Assembly: GCA_964410105.1 (NCBI GenBank)
Contig: CAYPFY010000009.1
Coordinates: 1 to 64,000 of the forward strand
Reading direction: 5' to 3'
DNA from: CAYPFY01 sp964410105
Lineage (GTDB): Bacteria > Bacteroidota > Ignavibacteria > UBA10030 > SZUA-254
Length of the DNA: 64,000 nucleotides
Numbering within the stretch: position 1 is the first letter of the stretch; each line of letters opens with the position of its first letter. A program made the translations under genes and the position numbers. Positions 25,103 to 33,700 of this stretch are shown in pieces. The notes under the pieces are model-generated. The model ran no database searches. It saw nothing but the letters and a program-made list of their open reading frames with translations, and was not told the DNA's origin.

Positions 25103-25813
25103 ATGAGACAGAAGACTGATTCAGGCTTGGTAGCCGAGCCGAGGAACGGTGATGCCCCCCTCTTCGAACGGGAAGGAAAGGTTTTTTTTACCTCCGACTC
25201 TCCCGACCAGCTTATCCAGAGCTTCGACTCCCGAGGGAATCACCGGTCACGGAATGACATCGCCGTGCTGCGGAATTCCATTTCCTCCTATCTCTTCGAG
25301 TATGTGGAGGAATTCCGAATTGCCACCCATTTCGTGGGCAAGATTTCCGGCACGGAGATGTCGGTCAAAAAGACAGATCCGATCCCCATTGCCGTTAAAG
25401 TTCTCAATGTCGACGACGGAACTCTTTTGTCCCGGTTCGGCCTGAAAGGGAGCCTGGAATTTCCGGTCATCGAGCATTTTTCTTCCCCGGGAAACGCCTG
25501 GGTGAACGACTATCACGTGTATGCGCTCGGACTCGCTACCCCGGAAGAGTTTAAGCAGATCAACAGGCTGGCCGCGAAGGTGAATGCCGTCATTCGAGGA
25601 CTGTGCGACAGGCGCAAACTCTCCCTCGCGGATATCCGGCTTCATTTCGGACGATTCAAAGGGCAGGTTCTCCTCTGCGACGAACTTTCCCCGTTCACCT
25701 GCACATTTATCGACATGAAAAATCCCGCTGAACGGGGGAAATACGGGCCAGAGTCGAAAGATGCGGCGAATGCACTGGCCGAGCTCTGCGATCGGCTGAT
25801 GTTGAAAGCATAG
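25103..25813 (+). CDS. Divergent SAICAR synthetase (PurC) homologue
   Basis: 236 residues, the PurC length, and collinear with it. GKVFFTSDSPDQLI matches the N-terminal strand, ISSYLFEYVEE and THFVGKISGTEMSVKK the middle, and YALGLATPEEFKQINRLAAK to HFGRFKGQVLLCDELSP the C-terminal half. PurC condenses CAIR with aspartate using ATP. Several ligands known in E. coli PurC are changed: Arg94 becomes Leu (KVLN), Glu179 becomes His (RLHFG, about residue 181), Arg199 becomes Thr (SPFTCT). The metal-ligand Asp191 (CDE) is kept. It leads a run that includes purS and purQ. It may be a very divergent enzyme or a repurposed paralogue. Confidence 0.8.
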   Translation: MRQKTDSGLVAEPRNGDAPLFEREGKVFFTSDSPDQLIQSFDSRGNHRSRNDIAVLRNSISSYLFEYVEEFRIATHFVGKISGTEMSVKKTDPIPIAVKVLNVDDGTLLSRFGLKGSLEFPVIEHFSSPGNAWVNDYHVYALGLATPEEFKQINRLAAKVNAVIRGLCDRRKLSLADIRLHFGRFKGQVLLCDELSPFTCTFIDMKNPAERGKYGPESKDAANALAELCDRLMLKA

Positions 25814-25818
25814 CTGCC

Positions 25819-26481
25819 TTGATCAGCAAGTACGGAACCAATACCGTCCGCAAGTACCTGATGGGAGCGGCAGCCGCCCTCGCCCTGACGTTTATCCTCG
25901 CCCCGCCAGGCATCCTCCGTTCGTCCGTTTCCCTGGTCATCGCATCCAGCGCTGCCCTGGTCCTGAATTTTTTCCGCGATCCCGATCGCAAGGTGCCGCA
26001 AGGGAACAACCTCGTGGTCTCGCCCGCCGACGGGAGGGTGATTCTTATTAAAGAGACTTTCGAGGAGGAGTATCTCCGGGGGGAGTCGGTCCAGGTCAGC
26101 ATTTTCATGTCGCCCCTGAACGTCCACGTCAACCGGTTCCCGATTTCGGGCACGGTGTCGCATTTCAAGCATTTCCCGGGCGAATACCTCCTGGCTTTCG
26201 ACGATAAGGCGTCAACCCGGAATGAACGGACCCATATCGGTGTTGACGATCATGGGTACAGGGTGCTCTTTAAACAGATCGCCGGAAATGTGGCCCGTCG
26301 CATCGTCGCCGATATCTCCGTCGGCCAGATCGCCCGCATCGGAGAGAGATTCGGCATGATAAAGTTCGGATCACGGGTCGATGTGCTGATACCCAAACAC
26401 TCCCAGGTGAGCGTGAAACTCAAAGATCGCGTGACGGCAGGGGAGACCATCCTCGCCAGCTACGATTCCCCACATGATTGA
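25819..26481 (+). CDS. psd: Phosphatidylserine decarboxylase family protein
   Basis: Short, archaeal-type (PSD-A) decarboxylase of 220 residues that makes phosphatidylethanolamine from phosphatidylserine. N-terminal hydrophobic helices anchor it to the membrane. Motifs include NFFRDPDR, VVSPADGRV, FMSPLNVHVNR and NERTHI. The self-cleavage site is FGSR near residue 185, giving the pyruvoyl group on the new N-terminal Ser. TTG 25819 is the start, five bases after the PurC-like gene. It is directly followed by pssA, so both steps of phosphatidylethanolamine synthesis are paired. Confidence 0.93.
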   Translation: MISKYGTNTVRKYLMGAAAALALTFILAPPGILRSSVSLVIASSAALVLNFFRDPDRKVPQGNNLVVSPADGRVILIKETFEEEYLRGESVQVSIFMSPLNVHVNRFPISGTVSHFKHFPGEYLLAFDDKASTRNERTHIGVDDHGYRVLFKQIAGNVARRIVADISVGQIARIGERFGMIKFGSRVDVLIPKHSQVSVKLKDRVTAGETILASYDSPHD

Positions 26482-26490
26482 GGGACCTCG

Positions 26491-27246
26491 ATGAAGATTA
26501 CACGAGCAGTAGTCCCGAGCCTGTTCACCGTGCTCAACATTTTCTGCGGTTTCCGCTCCGTCGTCCATACGGCGGGAGGGGATTTTTACCTGGCCGCGTG
26601 GTTCATCATCCTCGCAGCCCTCTTTGACGTTTTCGACGGGGTCATGGCGCGTATCACCAAATCCTCAAGCGCTTTCGGCGTCGAATTCGATTCGCTGTCC
26701 GACGTTGTCTCCTTCGGCCTCGCTCCGTCCTTCCTTGTCTTCATGGCCCACCTGCAGAGCATGCAGGGCATCGGCATGCTGATCAGCGCCATGCCGATGG
26801 TGTTCGGCGCACTCCGCCTCGCACGCTTCAACACGCAAGCTACAATCTATGACAAGGATTATTTCCGGGGCCTGCCCATCCCGGCCACCGCCATCACGAT
26901 CGCCGCCTTCATCCTGACATTCTACGGCGACGGCACGGGGCTCCGCGGGATCGAAGCCTCGCTCCTTGCTCCCATGGTCGTCCTCCTTTCCCTTTTGATG
27001 GTCACGACGATCAAGTACGATACCGTTCCGAAATTTTCACGCCGGGGCATAAAGCATCATCCCATGCGCTTCACGCTCGGAGTCATCGCGATAACCGCTA
27101 TCGCCCTCACGCGTGGCGCAGCCCTCTTCCCGGTGTTCGTATTCTACGTTGCCACAGGCCCCTTGCGGTATGTCATCCATTTCATGCAGGGCTCCCTCCA
27201 TCCGGCCAAAGACCTGGACAAGGATGTCACGAGCGTCGATATCTGA
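26491..27246 (+). CDS. pssA: CDP-diacylglycerol--serine O-phosphatidyltransferase
   Basis: A CDP-alcohol phosphatidyltransferase with six or more membrane segments. The signature DxxDGxxAR-x8-GxxxDxxxD is complete (DVFDGVMAR ... FGVEFDSLSD, about residues 47-72). The N-terminus VPSLFTVLNIFCGF is typical of PssA. It makes phosphatidylserine from CDP-diacylglycerol and serine, feeding the psd product encoded just upstream (9-nt gap). Confidence 0.94.
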   Translation: MKITRAVVPSLFTVLNIFCGFRSVVHTAGGDFYLAAWFIILAALFDVFDGVMARITKSSSAFGVEFDSLSDVVSFGLAPSFLVFMAHLQSMQGIGMLISAMPMVFGALRLARFNTQATIYDKDYFRGLPIPATAITIAAFILTFYGDGTGLRGIEASLLAPMVVLLSLLMVTTIKYDTVPKFSRRGIKHHPMRFTLGVIAITAIALTRGAALFPVFVFYVATGPLRYVIHFMQGSLHPAKDLDKDVTSVDI

Positions 27247-27250
27247 CGTG

Positions 27251-27508
27251 ATGCCCGCCTACGTTGCCAAGATCATCGTCACGGTCCGGAAGTCGATCCT
27301 TGACCCGCAGGGGAAGGCGATCAGGCACGCGCTGGCCGAAAGCCTCGCGATGACCGGCATCGAGGACGTCCGACTCGGAAAATACATCGAGATGAGGATC
27401 AACGGGAAAGATAAAAAGGAAGCGGAACGCCTGACAGGCCAGGCATGTCAGAAACTGCTCTCCAACCCCGTGATGGAAGACTACTCGTTCACGGTCGACG
27501 AGCTATGA
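27251..27508 (+). CDS. purS: Phosphoribosylformylglycinamidine synthase subunit PurS
   Basis: 85 residues, standard for PurS. AKIIVTVRKSILDPQGKAI and the KYIEMRINGK strand are diagnostic. PurS bridges PurQ and small PurL in the FGAM synthase complex of purine synthesis. Start ATG 27251 follows the pssA stop by four bases. Its stop overlaps the purQ start (ATGA). purL is not in the window. Confidence 0.94.
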   Translation: MPAYVAKIIVTVRKSILDPQGKAIRHALAESLAMTGIEDVRLGKYIEMRINGKDKKEAERLTGQACQKLLSNPVMEDYSFTVDEL

Positions 27509-28209
27509 AATTCGGCGTCGTCGTCTTCCCCGGCTCGAATTGCGACCACGATGCCTACCATGCCCTGAAGCATGTGCTCGGCCAGGATACGCAGTTCGTC
27601 TGGCACAAGAGTTCTTCGCTGGAAAACGTCGACGCCGTCATTCTCCCCGGCGGCTTTTCCTACGGCGACTACCTCCGCTCGGGCGCGATAGCCCGCTTCT
27701 CGCCCATCATGAGGGAGGTTGCGGCGTTCGCCCGCTCCGGCGGGATCGTCGTCGGAATCTGCAACGGCTTCCAGATCCTGTGCGAGGCCGGACTCCTTCC
27801 GGGCGCGCTCCTCCGGAACGAAAGCCTGACGTTCGTCTGCAAGGTCGTCAAAGTCCGCGTCGAGCACACGGGCTCGCGGTTCACCTCGGCCTGCTCCCCG
27901 GGCGAAATTCTCCGGATGCCGGTGGCGCATGGGGAAGGTAGTTTTTTTGCCGATCCGGATGCGCTCCGCTCGCTCGAAGAGAACCGTCAGATCCTCTTCC
28001 GGTACTGCGACGCCGCAGGCGCCGTCACGCCGGAGGCAAACCCCAACGGATCGGTGAATAATATCGCGGGGATCATGAACCGGGAAGGAAACGTCCTCGG
28101 GATGATGCCCCACCCCGAGAGGACGTCGGATCCCGATATCGGGCCGGCCGACGGGCAGAAGGTTTTTCTTTCACTGATACACAATGTCGTCGAATCGTAC
28201 GTTTTCTAG
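27505..28209 (+). CDS. purQ: Phosphoribosylformylglycinamidine synthase subunit PurQ (glutaminase)
   Basis: A class I glutamine amidotransferase, 234 residues. It starts MKFGVVVFPGSNCDHD. The nucleophile Cys lies in VVGICNGFQIL and the His/Glu of the triad in MMPHPER. VLRNES-type residues (LLRNESLTF) mark the PurQ subfamily. It supplies ammonia to PurL. The start at 27505 overlaps the purS stop and fits family length; an earlier in-frame ATG lies inside purS. Confidence 0.96.
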   Translation: MKFGVVVFPGSNCDHDAYHALKHVLGQDTQFVWHKSSSLENVDAVILPGGFSYGDYLRSGAIARFSPIMREVAAFARSGGIVVGICNGFQILCEAGLLPGALLRNESLTFVCKVVKVRVEHTGSRFTSACSPGEILRMPVAHGEGSFFADPDALRSLEENRQILFRYCDAAGAVTPEANPNGSVNNIAGIMNREGNVLGMMPHPERTSDPDIGPADGQKVFLSLIHNVVESYVF

Positions 28210-28223
28210 AAAGGAGTCATAAC

Positions 28224-28409
28224 ATGGGGAACCTCGGAACCCCGGAAATTCTTATCATCGGTCTGGTGATCCTGGTCCTTTTCGGCGCGAAAAGGATTCC
28301 GGAATTCATGCAGGGGCTCGGCAAAGGGGTCCGCGAATTCCGGAAGGCCGCCCGCGATATCCAGGATGAGATCGAAAAGCCGCTCGAGAAGAAGCCCGAC
28401 TCAAAATAA
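28224..28409 (+). CDS. tatA: Sec-independent protein translocase subunit TatA/TatE
   Basis: 61 residues: a short N-terminal transmembrane helix (PEILIIGLVILVLFGAKRIPE), the conserved FG hinge, an amphipathic helix (MQGLGKGVREFRKAARDI) and a charged tail. TatA forms the pore of the twin-arginine pathway that exports folded proteins. AAAGGAG precedes ATG 28224. tatB and tatC are not nearby. Confidence 0.93.
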   Translation: MGNLGTPEILIIGLVILVLFGAKRIPEFMQGLGKGVREFRKAARDIQDEIEKPLEKKPDSK

Positions 28410-28468
28410 TTCCAAACCGCCCGAATCCCCCGCCAGGAGTGGGCCGCAAGCCATAGTCAGGAGCAACT

Positions 28469-29878
28469 GTGGATTTTGATCGCCTCCGGAAAAAACTAGC
28501 CTCCGGAGAGACGTCGTGCCTTGCCATCACGGAAAAATATCTTGACGAGATCGAGCGCAGAAAAAGTCTGCACGCCTTCCTCGCCGTCTTCCCGGATGAA
28601 GCCCTCGAGCGCGCCCGCTCAGTCGACGCGCGGCTGAAAAACCACACCGCCGGACCCCTCGCCGGCATGGTCGTCGCCGTCAAAGATATCATCTCGATGA
28701 AAGGCCACGCGCTGACCTGCGCATCGAAGATTCTCGAGAATTTTATCGCCCCCTACGACGCAACGGTGATCCGCAAGCTTTACGATGCGGACGCCATCAT
28801 CATCGGCAAGACGAACATGGATGAGTTCGCCATGGGCTCCTCCACCGAGAACTCCGCGTTCGGGGCGACCCGGAATCCCCTTGACGAATCCCGCGTCCCC
28901 GGAGGCTCCAGCGGGGGCTCGGCCGTCGCCGTCGCCGCCTCGATGGCCACGACAGCCCTTGGCACCGATACGGGAGGGTCCATCCGCCAACCGGCTGCCC
29001 TCTGCGGCGTGGTGGGTCTCAAACCTACCTACGGCCGGGTCTCGCGCTACGGGCTCGTCGCCTTCGCCTCGTCATTCGACCAGATCGGCCCGTTCGCCCG
29101 AAATGCACGGGACGTCGCGGAAGTGCTCACCGTTATCTCGGGACACGATCCCCACGATTCCACATCCTCAAGACTGCCCGTCCCCGATTTCACGAAAAAC
29201 CTTACCGGCGATGTGTCCGGTATCCGGATCGGGCTTCCCAAAGAATACTTCGATCCCTCGATCGACCCCGAGATTCTCAGGGCCGTCACCGCCAAGGCAA
29301 AAACTCTCGAAAACCTCGGCGCTTCCCTCCGTGAGATCTCCCTTCCCCATACCGAGTATACGATCGCGACCTACTATATCCTGTCAAACGCAGAAGCATC
29401 GTCAAATCTGGCGCGGTACGACGGCGTGAGGTACGGGAGAAGAGCCGAGAATGTGCGCGATCTCTACGAGATGTACACGAAAACGCGGAGCGAAGGGTTC
29501 GGCACGGAGGTGAAACGGCGCATCATGCTCGGCACCTACGTTCTATCCGCCGGATACTACGATGCCTACTACCGGAAAGGCCAAAAAGTGCGCCGGTTGA
29601 TCAAGGAGGATTTCGATAACGCATTTAAGTCCGTTGACTGCATACTGACGCCGACAACCCCCGGAACCGCCTTTAAAATCGGGGAGAAAGCCTCGGATCC
29701 GCTCACGATGTACCTTTCCGATATCTTCACCGTCTCGGCCAATCTCGCGGGGATCCCCGGCATCAGCGTTCCCTGCGGGAAGGACAAAGCCGGCCTCCCT
29801 ATCGGGCTTCAGATTCTGGGGAAACAATTCGATGAAGAGACGATCCTCCGCGTCGCCTATGCGATCGAGAATTCCTGA
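28469..29878 (+). CDS. gatA: Asp-tRNA(Asn)/Glu-tRNA(Gln) amidotransferase subunit A
   Basis: An amidase-signature enzyme of 469 residues. The Ser-cisSer-Lys triad is visible: Lys in VAVKDII, Ser in GGSSGGSA, nucleophile Ser in GTDTGGSIRQPA. Other GatA hallmarks are KTNMDEFAMGSSTENSAFG and LKPTYGRVSRYG. It releases ammonia from glutamine to amidate misacylated tRNAs in the GatCAB complex; gatB and gatC lie elsewhere. The start is GTG 28469, with AGGAG 6 nt upstream. The presence of tRNA-Gln(CTG) nearby is compatible with indirect Gln-tRNA synthesis. Confidence 0.97.
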   Translation: MDFDRLRKKLASGETSCLAITEKYLDEIERRKSLHAFLAVFPDEALERARSVDARLKNHTAGPLAGMVVAVKDIISMKGHALTCASKILENFIAPYDATVIRKLYDADAIIIGKTNMDEFAMGSSTENSAFGATRNPLDESRVPGGSSGGSAVAVAASMATTALGTDTGGSIRQPAALCGVVGLKPTYGRVSRYGLVAFASSFDQIGPFARNARDVAEVLTVISGHDPHDSTSSRLPVPDFTKNLTGDVSGIRIGLPKEYFDPSIDPEILRAVTAKAKTLENLGASLREISLPHTEYTIATYYILSNAEASSNLARYDGVRYGRRAENVRDLYEMYTKTRSEGFGTEVKRRIMLGTYVLSAGYYDAYYRKGQKVRRLIKEDFDNAFKSVDCILTPTTPGTAFKIGEKASDPLTMYLSDIFTVSANLAGIPGISVPCGKDKAGLPIGLQILGKQFDEETILRVAYAIENS

Positions 29879-29886
29879 ATGGTGAA

Positions 29887-30942
29887 ATGATGAGTGCCTT
29901 CGCTAACGCCCTCCTGGGAATACTGTTTCTCGTTCTCGCGGCCTGCGGGACGTTCCTCATGTATAAGCTGTGGGGATATCCGTTCGATCATGAAAAGATG
30001 AAAACAACAGCCCCGCGATCGCTCCTGCGGATCCATCATTTCATCGGCTATGCGTACGCCGCACTCTATCTCTATCTGATGTCCCAGATGGTCCCGCGCC
30101 TCTGGACGTATGAAGTGGAATTCCCGGCGCGGACCGTCGCCCATCTCGTGCTCGGGATGACGATCGGCATCATCATCATTATAAAAATTTCGATTGTCCG
30201 CTTTTTCAAGCATCTCGAAGGGACTCTCATCCCTTTCCTCGGGACGATGCTCTTCGTCTGCTCCTTTCTCCTCATCGGACTGTCGGTGCCCTTCGCCCTG
30301 AAAGAATACTTCCTGCACCGGCAGGCGGTCGGAGGCACAGCGTTCAGCCCCGAGAATATTGAAAGGGTCAAAACTCTTCTTCCGCGGGCAGGGTTCCCCG
30401 CCGAAGCGTCCCTCGCGGACCTCTCATCACCGGGCGCGCTCCGCTCGGGTCGTGACGTGCTTCTTTCGAAATGCGTCCAGTGCCACGATCTCCGGACGGT
30501 CCTCCTGCGCCCGAGAACCCCCGATAACTGGGTCCAGACCGTGAGCCGTATGGCCGACCGGGCCGTGTTCAATCCCATCACGGACGAAGAACAGTGGCAC
30601 GTGGCCGCCTATCTCATCGCGATTTCTCCGGAACTTCAAAAAACCTTCAGGGAAAAAAGACGGCAGGATATCGAGGCGATGAGCTCGCGGGCCGCAGCCG
30701 AGGCGGCTGCAGCCTCCATGGAATCGGCCGCCTCCAAATCCTTCGATATCGGGGTCGCACGGAAGACTTTTGAAGCGACATGCACGCAGTGCCATTCGCT
30801 CAAAAATGTCGATAAGTCACCCCCCGGATCGGCCAAGGAAGCTGCCGCACTTGTGGCCCGGATGGTCTCCAACGGACTCGACGCTCCCCAGGCAGATCTT
30901 GAACAGGTGGTCTTCTATCTTTCAAAGACTTATTCCAGGTGA
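29887..30942 (+). CDS. Membrane-anchored dihaem c-type cytochrome
   Basis: The first ~145 residues hold four hydrophobic helices. A periplasmic part follows with two c-type haem sites, CVQCH (196-200) and CTQCH (299-303). They are separated by an Ala-rich helical linker (SRAAAEAAAASMESAASKS). Each haem lies in a small cytochrome-c fold ending in a YL(S/I) helix. It probably moves electrons across or along the membrane, but I cannot name the partner complex. It starts 8 nt after gatA; no respiratory genes are adjacent. The membrane part resembles small cytochrome-b-like or ferric-reductase-like anchors (HHFIGYAYAALYLYL), which is only a resemblance. Confidence 0.85.
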   Translation: MMSAFANALLGILFLVLAACGTFLMYKLWGYPFDHEKMKTTAPRSLLRIHHFIGYAYAALYLYLMSQMVPRLWTYEVEFPARTVAHLVLGMTIGIIIIIKISIVRFFKHLEGTLIPFLGTMLFVCSFLLIGLSVPFALKEYFLHRQAVGGTAFSPENIERVKTLLPRAGFPAEASLADLSSPGALRSGRDVLLSKCVQCHDLRTVLLRPRTPDNWVQTVSRMADRAVFNPITDEEQWHVAAYLIAISPELQKTFREKRRQDIEAMSSRAAAEAAAASMESAASKSFDIGVARKTFEATCTQCHSLKNVDKSPPGSAKEAAALVARMVSNGLDAPQADLEQVVFYLSKTYSR

Positions 30943-30947
30943 ATTTT

Positions 30948-30976
30948 TTGACTTTGTGGCACACGATTTCTATTTT
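30948..30976 (+). promoter_or_regulatory. Sigma-70-type promoter of sucD
   Basis: -35 TTGACT (30948-30953), 17-nt spacer, -10 TATTTT (30971-30976), just after the cytochrome stop. A second TTTGACTT follows at the -10. The half-site TGACTT resembles that at the purC-like promoter. Confidence 0.55.
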
Positions 30977-30992
30977 TGACTTCTCGTGAAGC

Positions 30993-31919
30993 ATGAGCAT
31001 ACTCGTCGATAAGAAAACACGCGTCGTCGTCCAGGGGATCACAGGCGGCGAGGGGACGTTCCATACCCAGCAGATGATCGCCTATGGGACCAGGGTCGTC
31101 GCAGGCGTGACTCCCGGGAAGGGGGGAATGGAATACCGCGGAAACGACCAGTATCCCTTTAAAAAGGCGGTCCCGGTGTATAATACGGTCTGCGACGCCG
31201 TCCGTAACGAGGGAGCCGATACGTCGGTGATTTTTGTGCCCGCCGCCTATGCGCCCGAGGCTATCATGGAGGCTGCCGCAGCCGGGGTGAAGCTTGTTGT
31301 GACTATCACCGAAGGCATCCCGGCCCGCGATATGGTGAAGGTCTATGACTATCTCCGGCAGAACGGGACGCGGATGATCGGTCCCAATTGCCCGGGCATC
31401 ATCACCCCGGGACAATGCAAGATCGGCATCATGCCCGGCTTCATTCACCGCCCCGGCTCCGTCGGGCTCATCTCCCGGAGCGGAACGTTGACCTACGAAG
31501 CGGTCTGGCAGGTGTCCGAGCTCGGCCTCGGTCAGTCGACCTGTATCGGGATCGGCGGAGACCCCGTCGTCGGCACCCGATTCGTCGATGCATTGAAGCT
31601 TTTTAAGGATGATCCCAAGACAAAGGCCGTAATCCTTATCGGAGAAATCGGAGGAACCGCAGAAGAAGAGGCGGCTGATTTTGTCAAGAAATTCTTCAAG
31701 AAGCCTGTCATAGGCTTCATCGCCGGGAGGACCGCGCCTCCGGGTCGCCGCATGGGACACGCCGGGGCGATCATCTCGGGCGGAAAGGGGACGGCAGCGG
31801 AGAAAATGGCCGCCATGAAGAGGGCGGGCATCCATGTCGTCGAAAACCCGGCCATGATCGGCGCCACCGTCGCCCGCGTCCTCAAAAAATCCCGCGCCAG
31901 GAAACGCCGCTCGCCATGA
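30993..31919 (+). CDS. sucD: Succinyl-CoA synthetase subunit alpha
   Basis: 308 residues. The CoA-binding Rossmann domain opens MSILVDKKTRVVVQGITG, and the ligase domain has GPNCPGIITP, SRSGTLTYE and GIGGDPVVGT. The phosphohistidine is in GRRMGHAGAI. It couples succinyl-CoA cleavage to NTP synthesis in the TCA cycle, but the beta subunit gene sucC is not in the window. The C-terminus is extended and basic (KKSRARKRRSP). The stop overlaps the rhodanese start by ATGA. Confidence 0.96.
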   Translation: MSILVDKKTRVVVQGITGGEGTFHTQQMIAYGTRVVAGVTPGKGGMEYRGNDQYPFKKAVPVYNTVCDAVRNEGADTSVIFVPAAYAPEAIMEAAAAGVKLVVTITEGIPARDMVKVYDYLRQNGTRMIGPNCPGIITPGQCKIGIMPGFIHRPGSVGLISRSGTLTYEAVWQVSELGLGQSTCIGIGGDPVVGTRFVDALKLFKDDPKTKAVILIGEIGGTAEEEAADFVKKFFKKPVIGFIAGRTAPPGRRMGHAGAIISGGKGTAAEKMAAMKRAGIHVVENPAMIGATVARVLKKSRARKRRSP

Positions 31920-32284
31920 AGCACTCGCCCGGGTTCCTGAAGCTGGTCGACGAGGCGAGGAAGCGCATCAAACAGACGACGCCCGAAGAGATCAAGGCGA
32001 GGCTCGATAAAGGGGAAAAACTCCTGATCGTCGATACGCGAGAGGATAATGAATGGGAAAAGGGACATATCGCCGGCGCGATTCATCTCGGCAAGGGCAT
32101 AATTGAAAGGGATATCGAGGTAAAAATTCCCGACAAGTCACAGGAAATCATACTGTATTGCGGCGGGGGATTCCGCTCCGCTCTCTCGGCCGACAATCTT
32201 CAAAAAATGGGCTATACCCGCGTCGTATCGATGGACCTCGGCTGGCGACGCTGGAAACAACTCGGATACCCGACTGAAGTTTAA
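31916..32284 (+). CDS. Rhodanese-like domain protein
   Basis: 122 residues, a single rhodanese fold. VDTREDNEWEKGHIAGAIHL is the CH2A-type motif. The active loop is CGGGFRSA (catalytic Cys present), with the C-terminal GWRRWKQLGYPTE typical of the family. It likely carries persulfide sulfur. An N-terminal helix (LVDEARKRIKQTTPEEI) precedes the fold. It is translationally coupled to sucD. Confidence 0.92.
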   Translation: MKHSPGFLKLVDEARKRIKQTTPEEIKARLDKGEKLLIVDTREDNEWEKGHIAGAIHLGKGIIERDIEVKIPDKSQEIILYCGGGFRSALSADNLQKMGYTRVVSMDLGWRRWKQLGYPTEV

Positions 32285-32305
32285 TCCACATACCGGAGAC
32301 GATCT

Positions 32306-32731
32306 GTGATCGAAAGAACGCTGGCGATTCTGAAACCGGACTGCGTCAGAAAAAATCTTACGGGCGAGGTGATCGCACGAATAGAGAAGGCCGGGTTCAC
32401 ATTCCTCGGCATCAAGAAAATACGGCTCACCCCCAAGACCGCTGGAGGATTCTATGAAGTCCACCAGGGCCGCCCTTTCTTCCAGCCGCTGGTCGAGTTT
32501 ATGTGCTCGGGCCCCTGCGTTCCCATCGCGCTGGAAAAGGATAACGCCGTCGCTGATTTTCGCACGCTGATCGGCGCAACGGACCCGAAAGATGCCGCCC
32601 CGGGTACGATCCGAAAGCTTTATGCGGATAATAAGGGGGAAAACATAATCCACGGCTCCGATTCCCCCGAAAACGGAAGGATCGAAATCTCCTACTTCTT
32701 TTCCACACGGGAGTTGATGGAAGCAGGATGA
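32306..32731 (+). CDS. ndk: Nucleoside diphosphate kinase
   Basis: 141 residues, standard Ndk length. ERTLAILKPDCVRKNLTGEV opens the fold, and the catalytic histidine lies in NIIHGSDSPE. It balances NTP pools by phosphate transfer through phosphohistidine. The start is GTG 32306, with GGAGA upstream. It completes the sucD-rhodanese-ndk operon. Confidence 0.96.
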   Translation: MIERTLAILKPDCVRKNLTGEVIARIEKAGFTFLGIKKIRLTPKTAGGFYEVHQGRPFFQPLVEFMCSGPCVPIALEKDNAVADFRTLIGATDPKDAAPGTIRKLYADNKGENIIHGSDSPENGRIEISYFFSTRELMEAG

Positions 32732-32829
32732 TGGGCTTTATGGGCCCGTCCTCCGGCCTCTTATGAAAGCTCTCCTCCGGAAGAGCCTGGCTCACCCCGG
32801 AGCTTTGGAAATTTTCTCGTCCGGCTGAA

Positions 32830-33690
32830 ATGAACTCACTTATCCTCTGGCTCTCCGGTAGAAAAATCCTCTCAGCCTTCCTCACGCTTGCGTTCTTCGT
32901 TCCCAATGCCCTTTGCCATGACCTGGTTCAGCAGTTTTATAAGACCATGGAGGGGAGCGTCTCGGCGCCCGTGCTCGATATGATCGACGTCGGGGCCATG
33001 CTGCTTCTCGCTGGCGGAATGGTCTGGATGCTTTTGAAAAAGCTACGGAATCCCCACAAATCTCTCATCGTCTTCTACGTCACTCTGTCTCTCGTTCTCG
33101 CATATGCTTCCTGGCAGGTTCTGATCGCAAAAAACGTCGAACTCGTCCACTTCCCGCAGTATGGTCTTTTGATGATCCCGGTCTTCGCCCTGACGATGCG
33201 ATTCGGCGAGGCCGTCGCATTCGTCACCCTCCTTGGAGCGGCCGACGAGGCATATCAGTATCTCATTCTGCACCGCTGGTCCGGCATCTACGATTTCGGT
33301 GATGTGGTGCTGAATCTGGTCGGGGCCGGCCTCGCAGCCTCATTCCTCATGGGACTCCTGGATCTGCAAAAGCCGCATCCTGCCTCGTCATATTCACTGG
33401 CAAGAATGCGGAAGTCCACAGGGCTCCTGACAATCGCCTCTCTCGCCGCCGGCGGATTGCTTGCGTATTCGACCGGTCTCCTCCAGCTCTACCCGGGGGA
33501 CCGGACGCCCCCCGCGCTCCTCCTTCTTAACCGGGGGGCGATCCCGCCCGGCTTCTGGCAAAAGCCTCTCCCTACATCGAAGAGTTTTCACCTCCTGCAG
33601 CCGGGGGAAGCCGTTCTTGTCGTGGTTCTTTTGCTGGCGGTCTATGTCTGGATCGATTTTCGCGTCGAATGGCGCGCCAATCGAGATTGA
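32830..33690 (+). CDS. VanZ-like family membrane protein
   Basis: 286 residues with about seven hydrophobic segments. VanZ motifs are present: ELVHFPQYGLL, ADEAYQYLILHR, YDFGDVVLNLVGAG. VanZ confers low-level teicoplanin resistance in enterococci, but most homologues have unknown envelope roles. A Pro-rich periplasmic loop (PGDRTPPALLLLNRGAIPPG) precedes the last helix. It is followed after 10 nt by the CBM9 gene and then STT3, forming an apparent three-gene envelope operon. Confidence 0.85.
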   Translation: MNSLILWLSGRKILSAFLTLAFFVPNALCHDLVQQFYKTMEGSVSAPVLDMIDVGAMLLLAGGMVWMLLKKLRNPHKSLIVFYVTLSLVLAYASWQVLIAKNVELVHFPQYGLLMIPVFALTMRFGEAVAFVTLLGAADEAYQYLILHRWSGIYDFGDVVLNLVGAGLAASFLMGLLDLQKPHPASSYSLARMRKSTGLLTIASLAAGGLLAYSTGLLQLYPGDRTPPALLLLNRGAIPPGFWQKPLPTSKSFHLLQPGEAVLVVVLLLAVYVWIDFRVEWRANRD

Positions 33691-33700
33691 TCTCCCGATC

